Source: an uncultured Alphaproteobacteria bacterium (GTDB lineage Bacteria > Pseudomonadota > Alphaproteobacteria > HIMB59 > GCA-002718135). From it: a stretch of 64,000 bases of DNA. Under the pieces are notes generated by a model. The model was not told where the DNA came from and did not search any database. It saw nothing but the letters and a program-made list of their open reading frames with translations. Made by a program: the position numbers and the translations under genes. The stretch lies in the NCBI GenBank assembly GCA_902560675.1, contig CACEMP010000001.1, positions 1 to 64,000 on the forward strand, given 5' to 3'. How positions within the stretch are numbered: position 1 is the stretch's first letter; the number at the start of each line of letters is the position of its first letter. Shown here piece after piece: positions 8,971 to 16,722 of this stretch.

Positions 8971-9909
8971 ATGAGCCATTTATTTTATAAACCTGCAAAA
9001 TCTAGATTACATAGAAGTGAATTGGCAGTTCCAGGCTCTAATCCAAGGATGTTTGAAAAAGCATTAAAATCAAATGCCGATTATATTTTTTTAGATTTAG
9101 AAGATGCAGTATCTCCAAATGATAAAATTGATGCAAGAAAAAATGTTATAAATGCAATAAAAGAATACAACTGGAGAGAAGAAGGTAAAACAATCTCTAT
9201 AAGAATTAACGGCTTGGATACACACTATATGTATCGTGATGTGATTGAAATTATAGAAGAGGTCGGTGATAAGATTGATACATTATTAATTCCAAAAGTA
9301 GGTTCATCATCTGATGTATATATGGTTGATTGTATGCTCAATCAAATTGAACAAAATAAAAAATTTAAAAATAGAATAGGTTTAGAATGTTTAATTGAAA
9401 CAGCACTAGGAATGTCTAACATCCAATCAATTGCAACATCAAGTTCTAGACTAGAAGCATTACACTTTGGAGTTGCAGATTATGCTGCAAGTATGCGAGC
9501 AAGAACTGTTGTCATAGGAGGTTTAAATCCTGATTATCCTGGTGATCAATGGCATCATGGCTTATCAACTTTAGTAATGACCTGTAGATCATATGGCTTA
9601 AGAGCAATAGACGGACCTTTTGGAGACTTTAATGACAAACAAGGATATCTTGATGCAGCAAAAAGAGCAGCCGCAATTGGTTTTGAGGGTAAATGGGCAA
9701 TACATCCATCGCAAATAGATTTAGCTAATGAAGTTTTTTCTCCGCCCAAAGAAGAAATAGATAAAGCAAAAAGAATATTATTAGAATTAGAAAAAGCAGC
9801 TGCTGAAGGAAAGGGTGCTGCTCAGCTTGATGGAAGAATGATCGATGCTGCATCTGCAAGAATGGCTGAAAATATTGTAAATATTAATAAGTTAATTGAA
9901 AGTAAATAA
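8971..9909 (+). CDS. mcl: L-malyl-CoA lyase (CitE-like family)
   Basis: This 312-residue CitE-superfamily lyase should interconvert L-malyl-CoA with acetyl-CoA and glyoxylate. It may also act on beta-methylmalyl-CoA. The visible family motifs are RSELAVPGSNPRMFEKA, DYIFLDLEDAV (metal- and CoA-site acids), GLECLIETALGM and LHFGVADYAASM. The C-terminal WAIHPSQIDLANEVFSP is also typical. The identity is strengthened by the two malate-CoA ligase subunits immediately downstream, because together they convert malate to acetyl-CoA and glyoxylate as in the serine cycle. The stop overlaps the mtkA start by one base. A malyl-CoA thioesterase paralogue is a less likely alternative. Confidence 0.9.
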   Translation: MSHLFYKPAKSRLHRSELAVPGSNPRMFEKALKSNADYIFLDLEDAVSPNDKIDARKNVINAIKEYNWREEGKTISIRINGLDTHYMYRDVIEIIEEVGDKIDTLLIPKVGSSSDVYMVDCMLNQIEQNKKFKNRIGLECLIETALGMSNIQSIATSSSRLEALHFGVADYAASMRARTVVIGGLNPDYPGDQWHHGLSTLVMTCRSYGLRAIDGPFGDFNDKQGYLDAAKRAAAIGFEGKWAIHPSQIDLANEVFSPPKEEIDKAKRILLELEKAAAEGKGAAQLDGRMIDAASARMAENIVNINKLIESK

Positions 9910-11069
9910 TGGATATACACGAATATCAAGCAAAAAAAATATTGTCCGATTTTGGTGTTAAAATTCCCACTGGTGGTATTGTTTATAGTCCAGAAAATGC
10001 AGAAAATAAAGCAAGAGAAATTGGTGGTTCTAAATGGGTTGTAAAAGCTCAAGTTCACTCTGGTGCTAGAGGTAAAGCGGGAGGAATTATAATATGTAAT
10101 TCTCCGTTAGAAGTTGCTGATGCGACTGATAAATTGTTAGGTAAAAAATTAATTACAAACCAAACTGGTCCAGAGGGTAAGATAATAAATAGAATTTATA
10201 TTGAAGAAGCAACTGATATTAAAAATGAATTATATTTAGGTTTAGTATTTGATAGATCTTCAGAAAGTATAATGGTTGTAGCCTCAACAGAAGGTGGAAT
10301 GAGTGTCGAAGAAATTTCAAAAGAAAAACCTGAAACAATTATACGATCTAAAATAGAAGTAGCAGTTGGTATTCAACAATTTCAAGCAAGAGAAATAGCT
10401 TTTGGTTTAGGAATTGAATCCAAATTGATCTCAAGAGCTGCAAATACAATTATTGGTTGTTATAAAGCTTTTAGTGAGCTTGATGCAACAATGGTTGAAG
10501 TTAACCCTTTAGTTGTATCACACCAAGATGAAATACTAGCATTAGATTGTAAAATGAGTTTTGATAATAATGCAATGTTTAGAAGAGATGAAATTGCAGA
10601 ACTTAGAGATAAAACACAAGAAAATTCAAATGAAGTTTATGCTTCTGACAGAGGAATGAATTATGTAAGCTTAGATGGGAATATTGGTAATATTATTAAT
10701 GGTGCAGGCTTAGCAATGGCTTCAATGGATATGATAAAACTTGCTGGTGGTGAACCTGCAAATTTTTTAGATGTCGGTGGAGGTGCAACACCTGAAAAAA
10801 TAGTTAAAGCTTTTAAGTTAATCTCTATGGACACAAAAGTTAAGGTAATATTAGTTAATATCTTTGCTGGTATTAACAGATGTGATTGGGTTGCAGAAGG
10901 AATTGTTCAAGCTTTATCAAAAATTGAAATTAAACATCCTTTAGTTATACGTTTAGCTGGAACTAACGTCGAAAAGGGAAATGAAATACTTAAAAAAAGC
11001 AATATTAATTACATTGAAGCATCAACTTTAGAAGATGCAGCAAATAAAGCAGTAAAGGCTCTTGGATAA
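9909..11069 (+). CDS. mtkA: malate-CoA ligase (malate thiokinase) beta subunit
   Basis: This is a 386-residue ATP-grasp CoA ligase beta subunit. Malate-CoA ligase and succinyl-CoA synthetase are close relatives, but several positions favour malate thiokinase. The loop reads NIFAGINRCDWVAEG, whereas SucC proteins typically have NIFGGIxRCD. The segment MSFDNNAMFRRDEIAEL also resembles methylotroph MtkA. The opening MDIHEYQAKKIL and the KAQVHSGARGKAGG ATP-grasp segment are shared by both. The enzyme would form malyl-CoA from malate, CoA and ATP with MtkB, feeding Mcl. The call rests on remembered family motifs, not on a search. Confidence 0.88.
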   Translation: MDIHEYQAKKILSDFGVKIPTGGIVYSPENAENKAREIGGSKWVVKAQVHSGARGKAGGIIICNSPLEVADATDKLLGKKLITNQTGPEGKIINRIYIEEATDIKNELYLGLVFDRSSESIMVVASTEGGMSVEEISKEKPETIIRSKIEVAVGIQQFQAREIAFGLGIESKLISRAANTIIGCYKAFSELDATMVEVNPLVVSHQDEILALDCKMSFDNNAMFRRDEIAELRDKTQENSNEVYASDRGMNYVSLDGNIGNIINGAGLAMASMDMIKLAGGEPANFLDVGGGATPEKIVKAFKLISMDTKVKVILVNIFAGINRCDWVAEGIVQALSKIEIKHPLVIRLAGTNVEKGNEILKKSNINYIEASTLEDAANKAVKALG

Positions 11070-11071
11070 TC

Positions 11072-11968
11072 ATGTCTATAATTATACACAAAAATACAAA
11101 GATTTTAGTCCAAGGTTTCACTGGAAAAATTGGAAGTTTTCATGCTGAAGAAATGATTAAGTATGGTTCAAACGTTGTTGGCGGAGTAACACCTGGTAAG
11201 GGTGGTATGACTCATTTAAATCTTCCTGTTTTTAATACTGTTAAAGAAGCTGTAGATCAAACAGGAGCATCAACATCAATTTTATTTGTCCCACCAGCCT
11301 TTGCAGCAGACTCAGCAATGGAAGCTGCTGATGCAGGTATTAAGACGTGTGTGGCTATTACTGACGGTATTCCTTCTCATGATATGGTTAAAATAAAAAG
11401 ATATATGAGAAGATATCCAAAAGATAAAAAAATGGGATTAGTAGGTCCTAATTGTGCAGGAATAATTAGCCCTGGTAAATCTATGTTAGGTATTATGCCT
11501 GGTCACATTTATAAAGAAGGTAAAATAGGGATAGTTAGTAGATCTGGCACTTTGGGATATGAAGCTGCACAACAGCTTAAAGATTTGGAAATTGGTGTTT
11601 CAACAAGTGTAGGTATTGGAGGCGATCCAATAAATGGAAGTTCTTTTACAGATATAATTGAAAAGTTTGAAAATGATGATGAAACTATTGCAGTTTTAAT
11701 GATAGGTGAAATAGGTGGCCCACAAGAAGTTGAGGCTGGAAAATTTGCTAAAGAAAATATGAGTAAACCAGTAATTGCGTATATAGCAGGACTAACTGCA
11801 CCTAAAGGTCGTGTAATGGGACATGCTGGTGCAATTGTTTCTGCTTATGGTGAAAGCGCAATAGAAAAAGTAGAGCTTCTTAAAGATTGTGGAGTTACAA
11901 TTTCAAAAAACCCTTCTGTTATGGGTGAAACTGTAAAAAAAGTATTAGTAGAAAATAATTTGAATTAA
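11072..11968 (+). CDS. mtkB: malate-CoA ligase (malate thiokinase) alpha subunit
   Basis: This is a 298-residue CoA-binding alpha subunit carrying the phosphohistidine loop; the active His is in GHAGAIVSA near residue 250. The stretch RRYPKDKKMGLVGPNCAGI and the SMLGIMPGHIYKEGKIG segment match malate-CoA ligase rather than SucD. It starts two bases after mtkA, so mcl-mtkA-mtkB is a tight operon of the serine-cycle type. The same three genes run together in methylotrophs such as Methylobacterium. The pathway could instead run toward malate to assimilate glyoxylate. Confidence 0.88.
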   Translation: MSIIIHKNTKILVQGFTGKIGSFHAEEMIKYGSNVVGGVTPGKGGMTHLNLPVFNTVKEAVDQTGASTSILFVPPAFAADSAMEAADAGIKTCVAITDGIPSHDMVKIKRYMRRYPKDKKMGLVGPNCAGIISPGKSMLGIMPGHIYKEGKIGIVSRSGTLGYEAAQQLKDLEIGVSTSVGIGGDPINGSSFTDIIEKFENDDETIAVLMIGEIGGPQEVEAGKFAKENMSKPVIAYIAGLTAPKGRVMGHAGAIVSAYGESAIEKVELLKDCGVTISKNPSVMGETVKKVLVENNLN

Positions 11969-11983
11969 TATAATTAAAAAATT

Positions 11984-12121
11984 ATGAAATTTTTATATAA
12001 AAATGAATTTTGGATGTTAATATTTTCTCTAGGTGTTCTATATTGGTTATTTAATCCATCAGTCTTAACAACATTAGTTATGATTATACCACTTCTATTA
12101 GCCGTTTCTTCACGTAAATAA
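11984..12121 (+). CDS. small hydrophobic protein (45 aa), hypothetical
   Basis: A 45-codon frame starts 15 bases after mtkB. It encodes MKFLYKNEFW followed by two hydrophobic stretches, at about residues 11-24 and 28-41, and a short basic tail SSRK. The composition and end residues look like a genuine small inner-membrane protein, and it fills an otherwise empty 208-base gap. No family is recognised. It may be transcribed with mcl-mtkA-mtkB. Confidence 0.45.
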   Translation: MKFLYKNEFWMLIFSLGVLYWLFNPSVLTTLVMIIPLLLAVSSRK

Positions 12122-12176
12122 AGTTAAGTCTTATACTTACTGATGCATAAATGTTTATTGTATTTATAGTTAAAGA

Positions 12177-12740
12177 ATGAAATTATATCTTATTAGACAC
12201 GCAGAGTCAGAAGCTAACGCAGCATCAGATTTAGATAATCCAACTTATTATTATGATGCAAGAATTACTCAAAGAGGAGTTGAGCAAGCAAAAAAATTAA
12301 ATAATAGAATTAAAAATCTTAAATTTGATAAATATTTTTGTTCCCCTTTAACAAGAACATTGGAAACATTCTCTATTGTTTTTCCATCTAATAAACCTGT
12401 AATTGAACCATTAATAAGAGAACATTTGTACCACTCATGTGATGTAGGAAGGCAGCCAAAAAAATTAAAAAAAGAATTTAATGATTTTGATTTTAATAAT
12501 TTAAATGATTTTTGGTGGAATAATAACAAGCCTATTAATGAAAAAAAAATTATACAAGAGTCTCACAATCATATTAAAATCAGATTAAGGTCTTTTCTGC
12601 AATCTATCAAAAACCTTAATGTACAAAAAATTGTATTAGTCAGTCATGGTACATTCTTAAGTCAAATAACTGAATATATGCTAGATAACTGTGAGGTATA
12701 TGATTGTGAGTACAATGAGGTATACGAAAAATTTTTTTAA
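12177..12740 (+). CDS. histidine phosphatase family protein (phosphoglycerate-mutase-like)
   Basis: This 187-residue protein has the phosphohistidine motif LIRHAESEAN (catalytic His8), a second arginine and glutamate region around SPLTRTLET, and the late SHGTFLSQ with the second catalytic histidine. The family includes phosphoglycerate mutases, phosphatases and SixA-like enzymes. The substrate cannot be inferred. It converges on the creatininase-family gene and stands just outside the pterin-like cluster, so a role there is possible but unsupported. Confidence 0.85.
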   Translation: MKLYLIRHAESEANAASDLDNPTYYYDARITQRGVEQAKKLNNRIKNLKFDKYFCSPLTRTLETFSIVFPSNKPVIEPLIREHLYHSCDVGRQPKKLKKEFNDFDFNNLNDFWWNNNKPINEKKIIQESHNHIKIRLRSFLQSIKNLNVQKIVLVSHGTFLSQITEYMLDNCEVYDCEYNEVYEKFF

Positions 12741-12763
12741 TTTAATTCTTAATAAATAAAAAT

Positions 12764-13531
12764 CTAAAACATCTCATTTATTATTTTATTTAATTTTTGT
12801 GTTACTCTATCAATTATTTTTTTTCCTATCCGCGCATTGGAGTTTCTAGGATCTCCAATAATTCCACTTTTACTTAATTCTTTAGTTACCCAAGCTTTTT
12901 TAATATTTTTCTCATAAGAAATTGTTTTAGATGATAAATAATCGGAAGATAATCTATGTTTAGAAATTTTAGATTGCCTAACTAGGTTTGGAAATAAATA
13001 TAACATAATAGATGTTTCAAATTCTCCACCGTGATAACCAAAGTCTTTTTCTTTACTTGATATAATTCCTTTAAATTGATCAAATAAAAAATAAGTGCCT
13101 TTTACTATGTTTATCTTAAATTCTGATTTCAATTCTTTAGCAATAATATCAATATGGCTAATTTGTCCACCATGACTATTTAAAAGCAATATATTTTTAA
13201 ATTTCAATTTACATACATTTTCTAAAATTGACAAAGAGTGCGATATAAATTCCAATGAATCAATACTTATTGTTCCATCAAAATCTGTATGTTCAGCAGC
13301 TGAACCAAAATATATTTCAGGCATAATTAAATATTTATTTGAATTATATTTTTTATTGAATTCTAATAATATTCCTTCAAGAATTTTTTTATCAGTATTT
13401 AACGGAAGATGCGGACCGTGTTGTTCTATTGATGAAAATGGGAAAATTAAAACTGTTTTTCTATTAATTTTTTTAATTTCATTTGTTGTTAATTCTTCCC
13501 AAAAGTTTGTTAGCATTTTTTTATTATACAT
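12764..13531 (-). CDS. creatininase-family hydrolase
   Basis: This 255-residue metallo-amidohydrolase has the creatininase-family metal motifs: EQHGPHLPLNTD (Glu36, His38, Asp47), GSAAEHTDFDGT, LLNSHGGQ and YHGGEFETS. The family includes creatinine amidohydrolase, MftE and the archaeal ArfB deformylase, which acts on a formylated GTP-derived pyrimidine in riboflavin and F420 synthesis. Its neighbours here are pterin- and riboflavin-type genes, so an ArfB-like step is an attractive hypothesis. It is divergent from the dehydrogenase gene, with only 13 bases between starts. An internal start at 13516 is possible. Confidence 0.85.
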   Translation of the reverse strand: MYNKKMLTNFWEELTTNEIKKINRKTVLIFPFSSIEQHGPHLPLNTDKKILEGILLEFNKKYNSNKYLIMPEIYFGSAAEHTDFDGTISIDSLEFISHSLSILENVCKLKFKNILLLNSHGGQISHIDIIAKELKSEFKINIVKGTYFLFDQFKGIISSKEKDFGYHGGEFETSIMLYLFPNLVRQSKISKHRLSSDYLSSKTISYEKNIKKAWVTKELSKSGIIGDPRNSNARIGKKIIDRVTQKLNKIINEMF

Positions 13532-13544
13532 TTATAAGTAAATT

Positions 13545-14504
13545 ATGAAATCTTATTCTTTATGGATTGATAAAAAAAAACAAGCTAAAATTTATCAAAA
13601 AAAACTTGTTTACAATAAAAATAACAAAACAGTTTTAGTTAAAACTATTTACTCAGGTATTAGCAAGGGAACTGAAAAATTAGTTTCATCTAAAAGCGTA
13701 AGTAAGGATCAATTTGAATTAATGAAAGCCCCTTTTCAAGAGGGTTCTTTTAATTTACCTATAAAATACGGTTATATAAATGTTGGGAATATTATCGATG
13801 GTCCAAGGAAATATATAAATAAAAAAATATTTAGTCTTTATCCTCATCAAGATTTATATGAAATTTCTATTCAAAATTTAATTTTTTTACCAAAAGGAAA
13901 TTTGAGAAAATATGTTCTAACCGCAAATATGGAAACAGCAATTAATATCTTTTGGGACGCTGAATCTAAAAGTAATAACAAAATTCTCATTGTAGGACTT
14001 GGATCTGTAGGAATATTAACTGCATTTTTTTTTAAAATTAATGGATATAAAAATGTTTATGTTTTTGATAATAATAAAAATAAAAGAAAAATTGCCAACT
14101 ATTTAGGATTAAATTTTATTGATATAAGAAAGATTGAGAAAATAGATGTAGCAATAAACACTACAGCTAATTATAGAGTTTTAAATTCTTTAATGGAAAA
14201 ATTATCTATCGAAGGAAAAATAGTAGAAGCTAGTTGGTATGGCAAAAATAAAGGAGAAGTTGCCTTAGGTGGGTATTTTCATTCTAAAAGATTAAAAATT
14301 ATAAGCTCACAGGTATCTAAAATACCAAAATACATGAAAAATAAATATGATTTTAAGGGGAGATTAAAATTAGCAATTAATTCTTTAAAAAATTCAAAAT
14401 TAGAAAAATTAATTACTAGTGAAAGTAATTTTTTTGATTTAGAAAAAGATTACTATAAAATCCTTCAAAATAAGGATACAATAATGCATCTAGTTAAATA
14501 TTAA
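13545..14504 (+). CDS. medium-chain (zinc-type alcohol) dehydrogenase-like protein
   Basis: This 319-residue MDR-fold protein has a GroES-like N-terminal half with SGISKGTEKLV and APFQEGSFNLPIKYGY, and a Rossmann half with ILIVGLGSVGILTAFFF near residues 146-162. The usual catalytic-zinc Cys-His set of alcohol dehydrogenases is not apparent, so it may be a reductase or a zinc-free member. It is the first gene of a rightward run with the PTPS-like, glycosyltransferase and methyltransferase genes, the next starting two bases later. It probably supplies an NAD(P)-dependent redox step in the same pathway. Confidence 0.82.
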   Translation: MKSYSLWIDKKKQAKIYQKKLVYNKNNKTVLVKTIYSGISKGTEKLVSSKSVSKDQFELMKAPFQEGSFNLPIKYGYINVGNIIDGPRKYINKKIFSLYPHQDLYEISIQNLIFLPKGNLRKYVLTANMETAINIFWDAESKSNNKILIVGLGSVGILTAFFFKINGYKNVYVFDNNKNKRKIANYLGLNFIDIRKIEKIDVAINTTANYRVLNSLMEKLSIEGKIVEASWYGKNKGEVALGGYFHSKRLKIISSQVSKIPKYMKNKYDFKGRLKLAINSLKNSKLEKLITSESNFFDLEKDYYKILQNKDTIMHLVKY

Positions 14505-14506
14505 TT

Positions 14507-14905
14507 ATGTATTCGATAAAAGTAAGAGAAAATATTCTAATAGCTCATTCTTTACCTGGTAAAGTATTTGGACCAGCCCAAAATATGCATGGAGCTACAT
14601 ATTTAGTAGATGCAGAATTTTTCACTGATAAACTTAATAAATACAATATAATTATGGATTTAGGAATAGTGTCCACGACTTTAAAAGATATTCTTAAAAT
14701 ATATAATTATCAAAATTTAGATGAGATTGATGAATTTAAGGGAAAAATTACCTCAACAGAGTTTTTAGCAGAGGATATTTGCAATAAGATCTTGAATAGA
14801 TTAAGAAATGAATTCTCTGAAGATTACAAATCTTTAAAAAAAATTAAAATAACTTTGCAAGAATCAAATGTTGCATGGGCTTCATATGAAAAAGAGGTTA
14901 TCTAA
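14507..14905 (+). CDS. divergent 6-pyruvoyl/6-carboxy-tetrahydropterin synthase (PTPS/QueD) fold protein
   Basis: This 132-residue protein follows the PTPS fold pattern: IAHSL with the first zinc histidine (His14), HGATY in place of the usual HGHxY, TSTEFLAEDI in place of TSENLA, and the pterin-anchoring glutamate (Glu119) in KITLQES. Key catalytic positions differ. The catalytic cysteine four residues before His28 is Ala24, the third zinc histidine is Ala30, and the Asp-His pair in LDHxxLN reads YNYQNLD. It may therefore bind a pterin-like ligand but should not do canonical QueD or PTPS chemistry. It overlaps the glycosyltransferase start by 20 bp. Confidence 0.85.
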   Translation: MYSIKVRENILIAHSLPGKVFGPAQNMHGATYLVDAEFFTDKLNKYNIIMDLGIVSTTLKDILKIYNYQNLDEIDEFKGKITSTEFLAEDICNKILNRLRNEFSEDYKSLKKIKITLQESNVAWASYEKEVI

Positions 14906-15932
14906 AAATAAATCTTATATTTATTTTGTTTATCCAGGAAATATTAATGCAAAAACTGGAGGATATATTTATGAAAAAAATATCCTAGAATATGCAAAGA
15001 TAAGAGATATAAATATTAGACCAATTCCTCTAAGTGAAAATTATCCTTTTCCTACAAATAACGATATAAAATATTTTCTTAAAATTTTAGATAAAATTGA
15101 TCCTGACTCTAAAATTATAATCGATGGATTAGCTTTAGAAGGAATGTATTCCATTTTTAAAAAAATACTTACTTATAATGTTATCGCGCTAATACATCAT
15201 CCTTTATATCTTGAATTTAAAGGTCAAAGGTCAAAAAAATTCTTGAGATTAGAAAAAGAAAATTTCAAAAAAATAAATAAATTTATTGTTACATCTAAAA
15301 ATACAAAAAATTTATTAATAAATGAATTTAAGGTAGTAAATAATAAAATTTCTGTAGTTGAACCTGGAATAGAAAGACTTGCAAAATATAATTTTAAAAA
15401 TAATAGTAAAATTCATCTTTTGACCTGCGGAAGTATAATAAATAGAAAAAATTATCTTTTTTTATTAAAAGTTTTAAAGCCTTTAGATAATTTTATTTTA
15501 GAAATTGTTGGTGATACTACAAGAGATATAGGTTATTACAAAAAACTAAAAAAATTTATTTCTAAAAATTCAATGAACAGAAAAATAATATTCCACGGTA
15601 CTATTTCTGATACAAAATTAGCTAAATTATATTCTAAAACAGATTGTTACATTTCGGTAAGTAAATATGAAGGTTTTGGAATGTCTTTAGCAAATGCATT
15701 AATAATTAAAAAGCCAATTATAACCTTTTTTACTAATACTATCTTAAATACACTAGGAAAAAAGGGCGTTATTTATTTCAAAAAATTTGAAGTAAATGAT
15801 CTTAGAAATATAATTATTAAAAATATATTAAATAAAAAAAATTTTAATCAACTAAATATTGATATTCATAAAAATAAAAGATATTTTTTTACTCCTCTAG
15901 AGTCTGCTAAGAAATTTGTTAATTTAATTTAA
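14886..15932 (+). CDS. family 4-like GT-B glycosyltransferase
   Basis: This 348-residue GT-B glycosyltransferase has an N-terminal glycine-rich entry (VYPGNINAKTGGYIYEKN), EPGIERL at the domain junction, and a nucleotide-sugar-binding half with LLTCGSIINRKNY. The SKYEGFGMSLANAL segment is the usual EX7E motif region, but the second glutamate is Asn. I chose ATG 14886 because it begins just before the GT-B start. The alternative at 14868 lies further inside the PTPS-like gene. Context suggests it glycosylates a small pterin- or pyrimidine-derived molecule rather than lipopolysaccharide. That is inference. Confidence 0.82.
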   Translation: MKKRLSKNKSYIYFVYPGNINAKTGGYIYEKNILEYAKIRDINIRPIPLSENYPFPTNNDIKYFLKILDKIDPDSKIIIDGLALEGMYSIFKKILTYNVIALIHHPLYLEFKGQRSKKFLRLEKENFKKINKFIVTSKNTKNLLINEFKVVNNKISVVEPGIERLAKYNFKNNSKIHLLTCGSIINRKNYLFLLKVLKPLDNFILEIVGDTTRDIGYYKKLKKFISKNSMNRKIIFHGTISDTKLAKLYSKTDCYISVSKYEGFGMSLANALIIKKPIITFFTNTILNTLGKKGVIYFKKFEVNDLRNIIIKNILNKKNFNQLNIDIHKNKRYFFTPLESAKKFVNLI

Positions 15933-15933
15933 T

Positions 15934-16722
15934 ATGCATGAATTTCAAAATAAATGGTTAAATCTTAGAGAAACTGTCGATAGAAATTCAAGAAACAAAA
16001 GAATACTATATTTAATTAATAAATTTTTTAAAAATAAAAAAAATATTAGAATAGTTGATTTAGGTTCAGGCGCTGGATCTAATTATAGATTTCTTAAGTC
16101 ACGATTATTAAATAATCAATATTGGTCTTTTGTAGACATATCACATCAATCAACAAATTATTTTAAAAAAAATATAAAATTATCTTCTAAAATAAAAAAA
16201 ACTAATTTTAAAATTGTTGATGTAATTAATAATTTAAAAAAAATAATTTTTAATGATTATAATTTAGTTACAGGATCTGCTTTTTTAGATATTCTTCCAA
16301 AAAAATGGTTTAAAAATTTTCATCAATTAAATGTTGATACGGAAATTGTCTACTTTGCCTTAAATTATAACGGTAATTTTAAATTTTTTCCAAAACACAA
16401 GGATGATAAAAAAATTCTTAATATTTTTAATAAAGATCAAAAATCTGACAAAGGAATAGGGGAAGTGGCCGTTGGACCTGATTGTACTGAATTAATAAAT
16501 AAAGTATTTAAGAGGACTCACAAAACATATATTTTAGACTCTACATGGAATGTTAGTAAAAATTATGAATTTCAAATTTATTTCTTAAATTTTTGTAAAG
16601 AAATTATTCAAAAAAATAAACTTAACTTTGATGATTGGTTAAAATTTCGCTTAAAATGTATTAAAGAAAAAAATTCTAGATTTATTTTAAATAATACAGA
16701 TTTTTTAGCTATTAAGAAATAA
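15934..16722 (+). CDS. class I SAM-dependent methyltransferase
   Basis: This 262-residue protein has the SAM-binding motif I as IVDLGSGAGSNYRFL near residues 40-54, an acidic motif at the end of strand 2 (FVDIS), and the motif-IV-like LVTGSAFLDIL. The acceptor is not predictable from sequence. It starts one base after the glycosyltransferase stop and ends in an 18 bp convergent overlap with the RibD-type reductase gene. Its place as the fourth gene of the dehydrogenase, PTPS-like, glycosyltransferase run suggests it methylates the pathway product. Confidence 0.82.
   Translation: MHEFQNKWLNLRETVDRNSRNKRILYLINKFFKNKKNIRIVDLGSGAGSNYRFLKSRLLNNQYWSFVDISHQSTNYFKKNIKLSSKIKKTNFKIVDVINNLKKIIFNDYNLVTGSAFLDILPKKWFKNFHQLNVDTEIVYFALNYNGNFKFFPKHKDDKKILNIFNKDQKSDKGIGEVAVGPDCTELINKVFKRTHKTYILDSTWNVSKNYEFQIYFLNFCKEIIQKNKLNFDDWLKFRLKCIKEKNSRFILNNTDFLAIKK

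Noticed and set aside
9822-10058. Minus-strand frame across the mcl-mtkA junction
   Set aside because: It is antisense to two genes with strong family motifs and resembles no protein family.
9909-11968. Succinyl-CoA synthetase (sucC-sucD) as the identity of the ligase pair
   Set aside because: Motifs NIFAGINRCDW and SPGKSMLGIMPGHIY and the malyl-CoA lyase gene next door favour malate-CoA ligase. A tree with both families would settle it.
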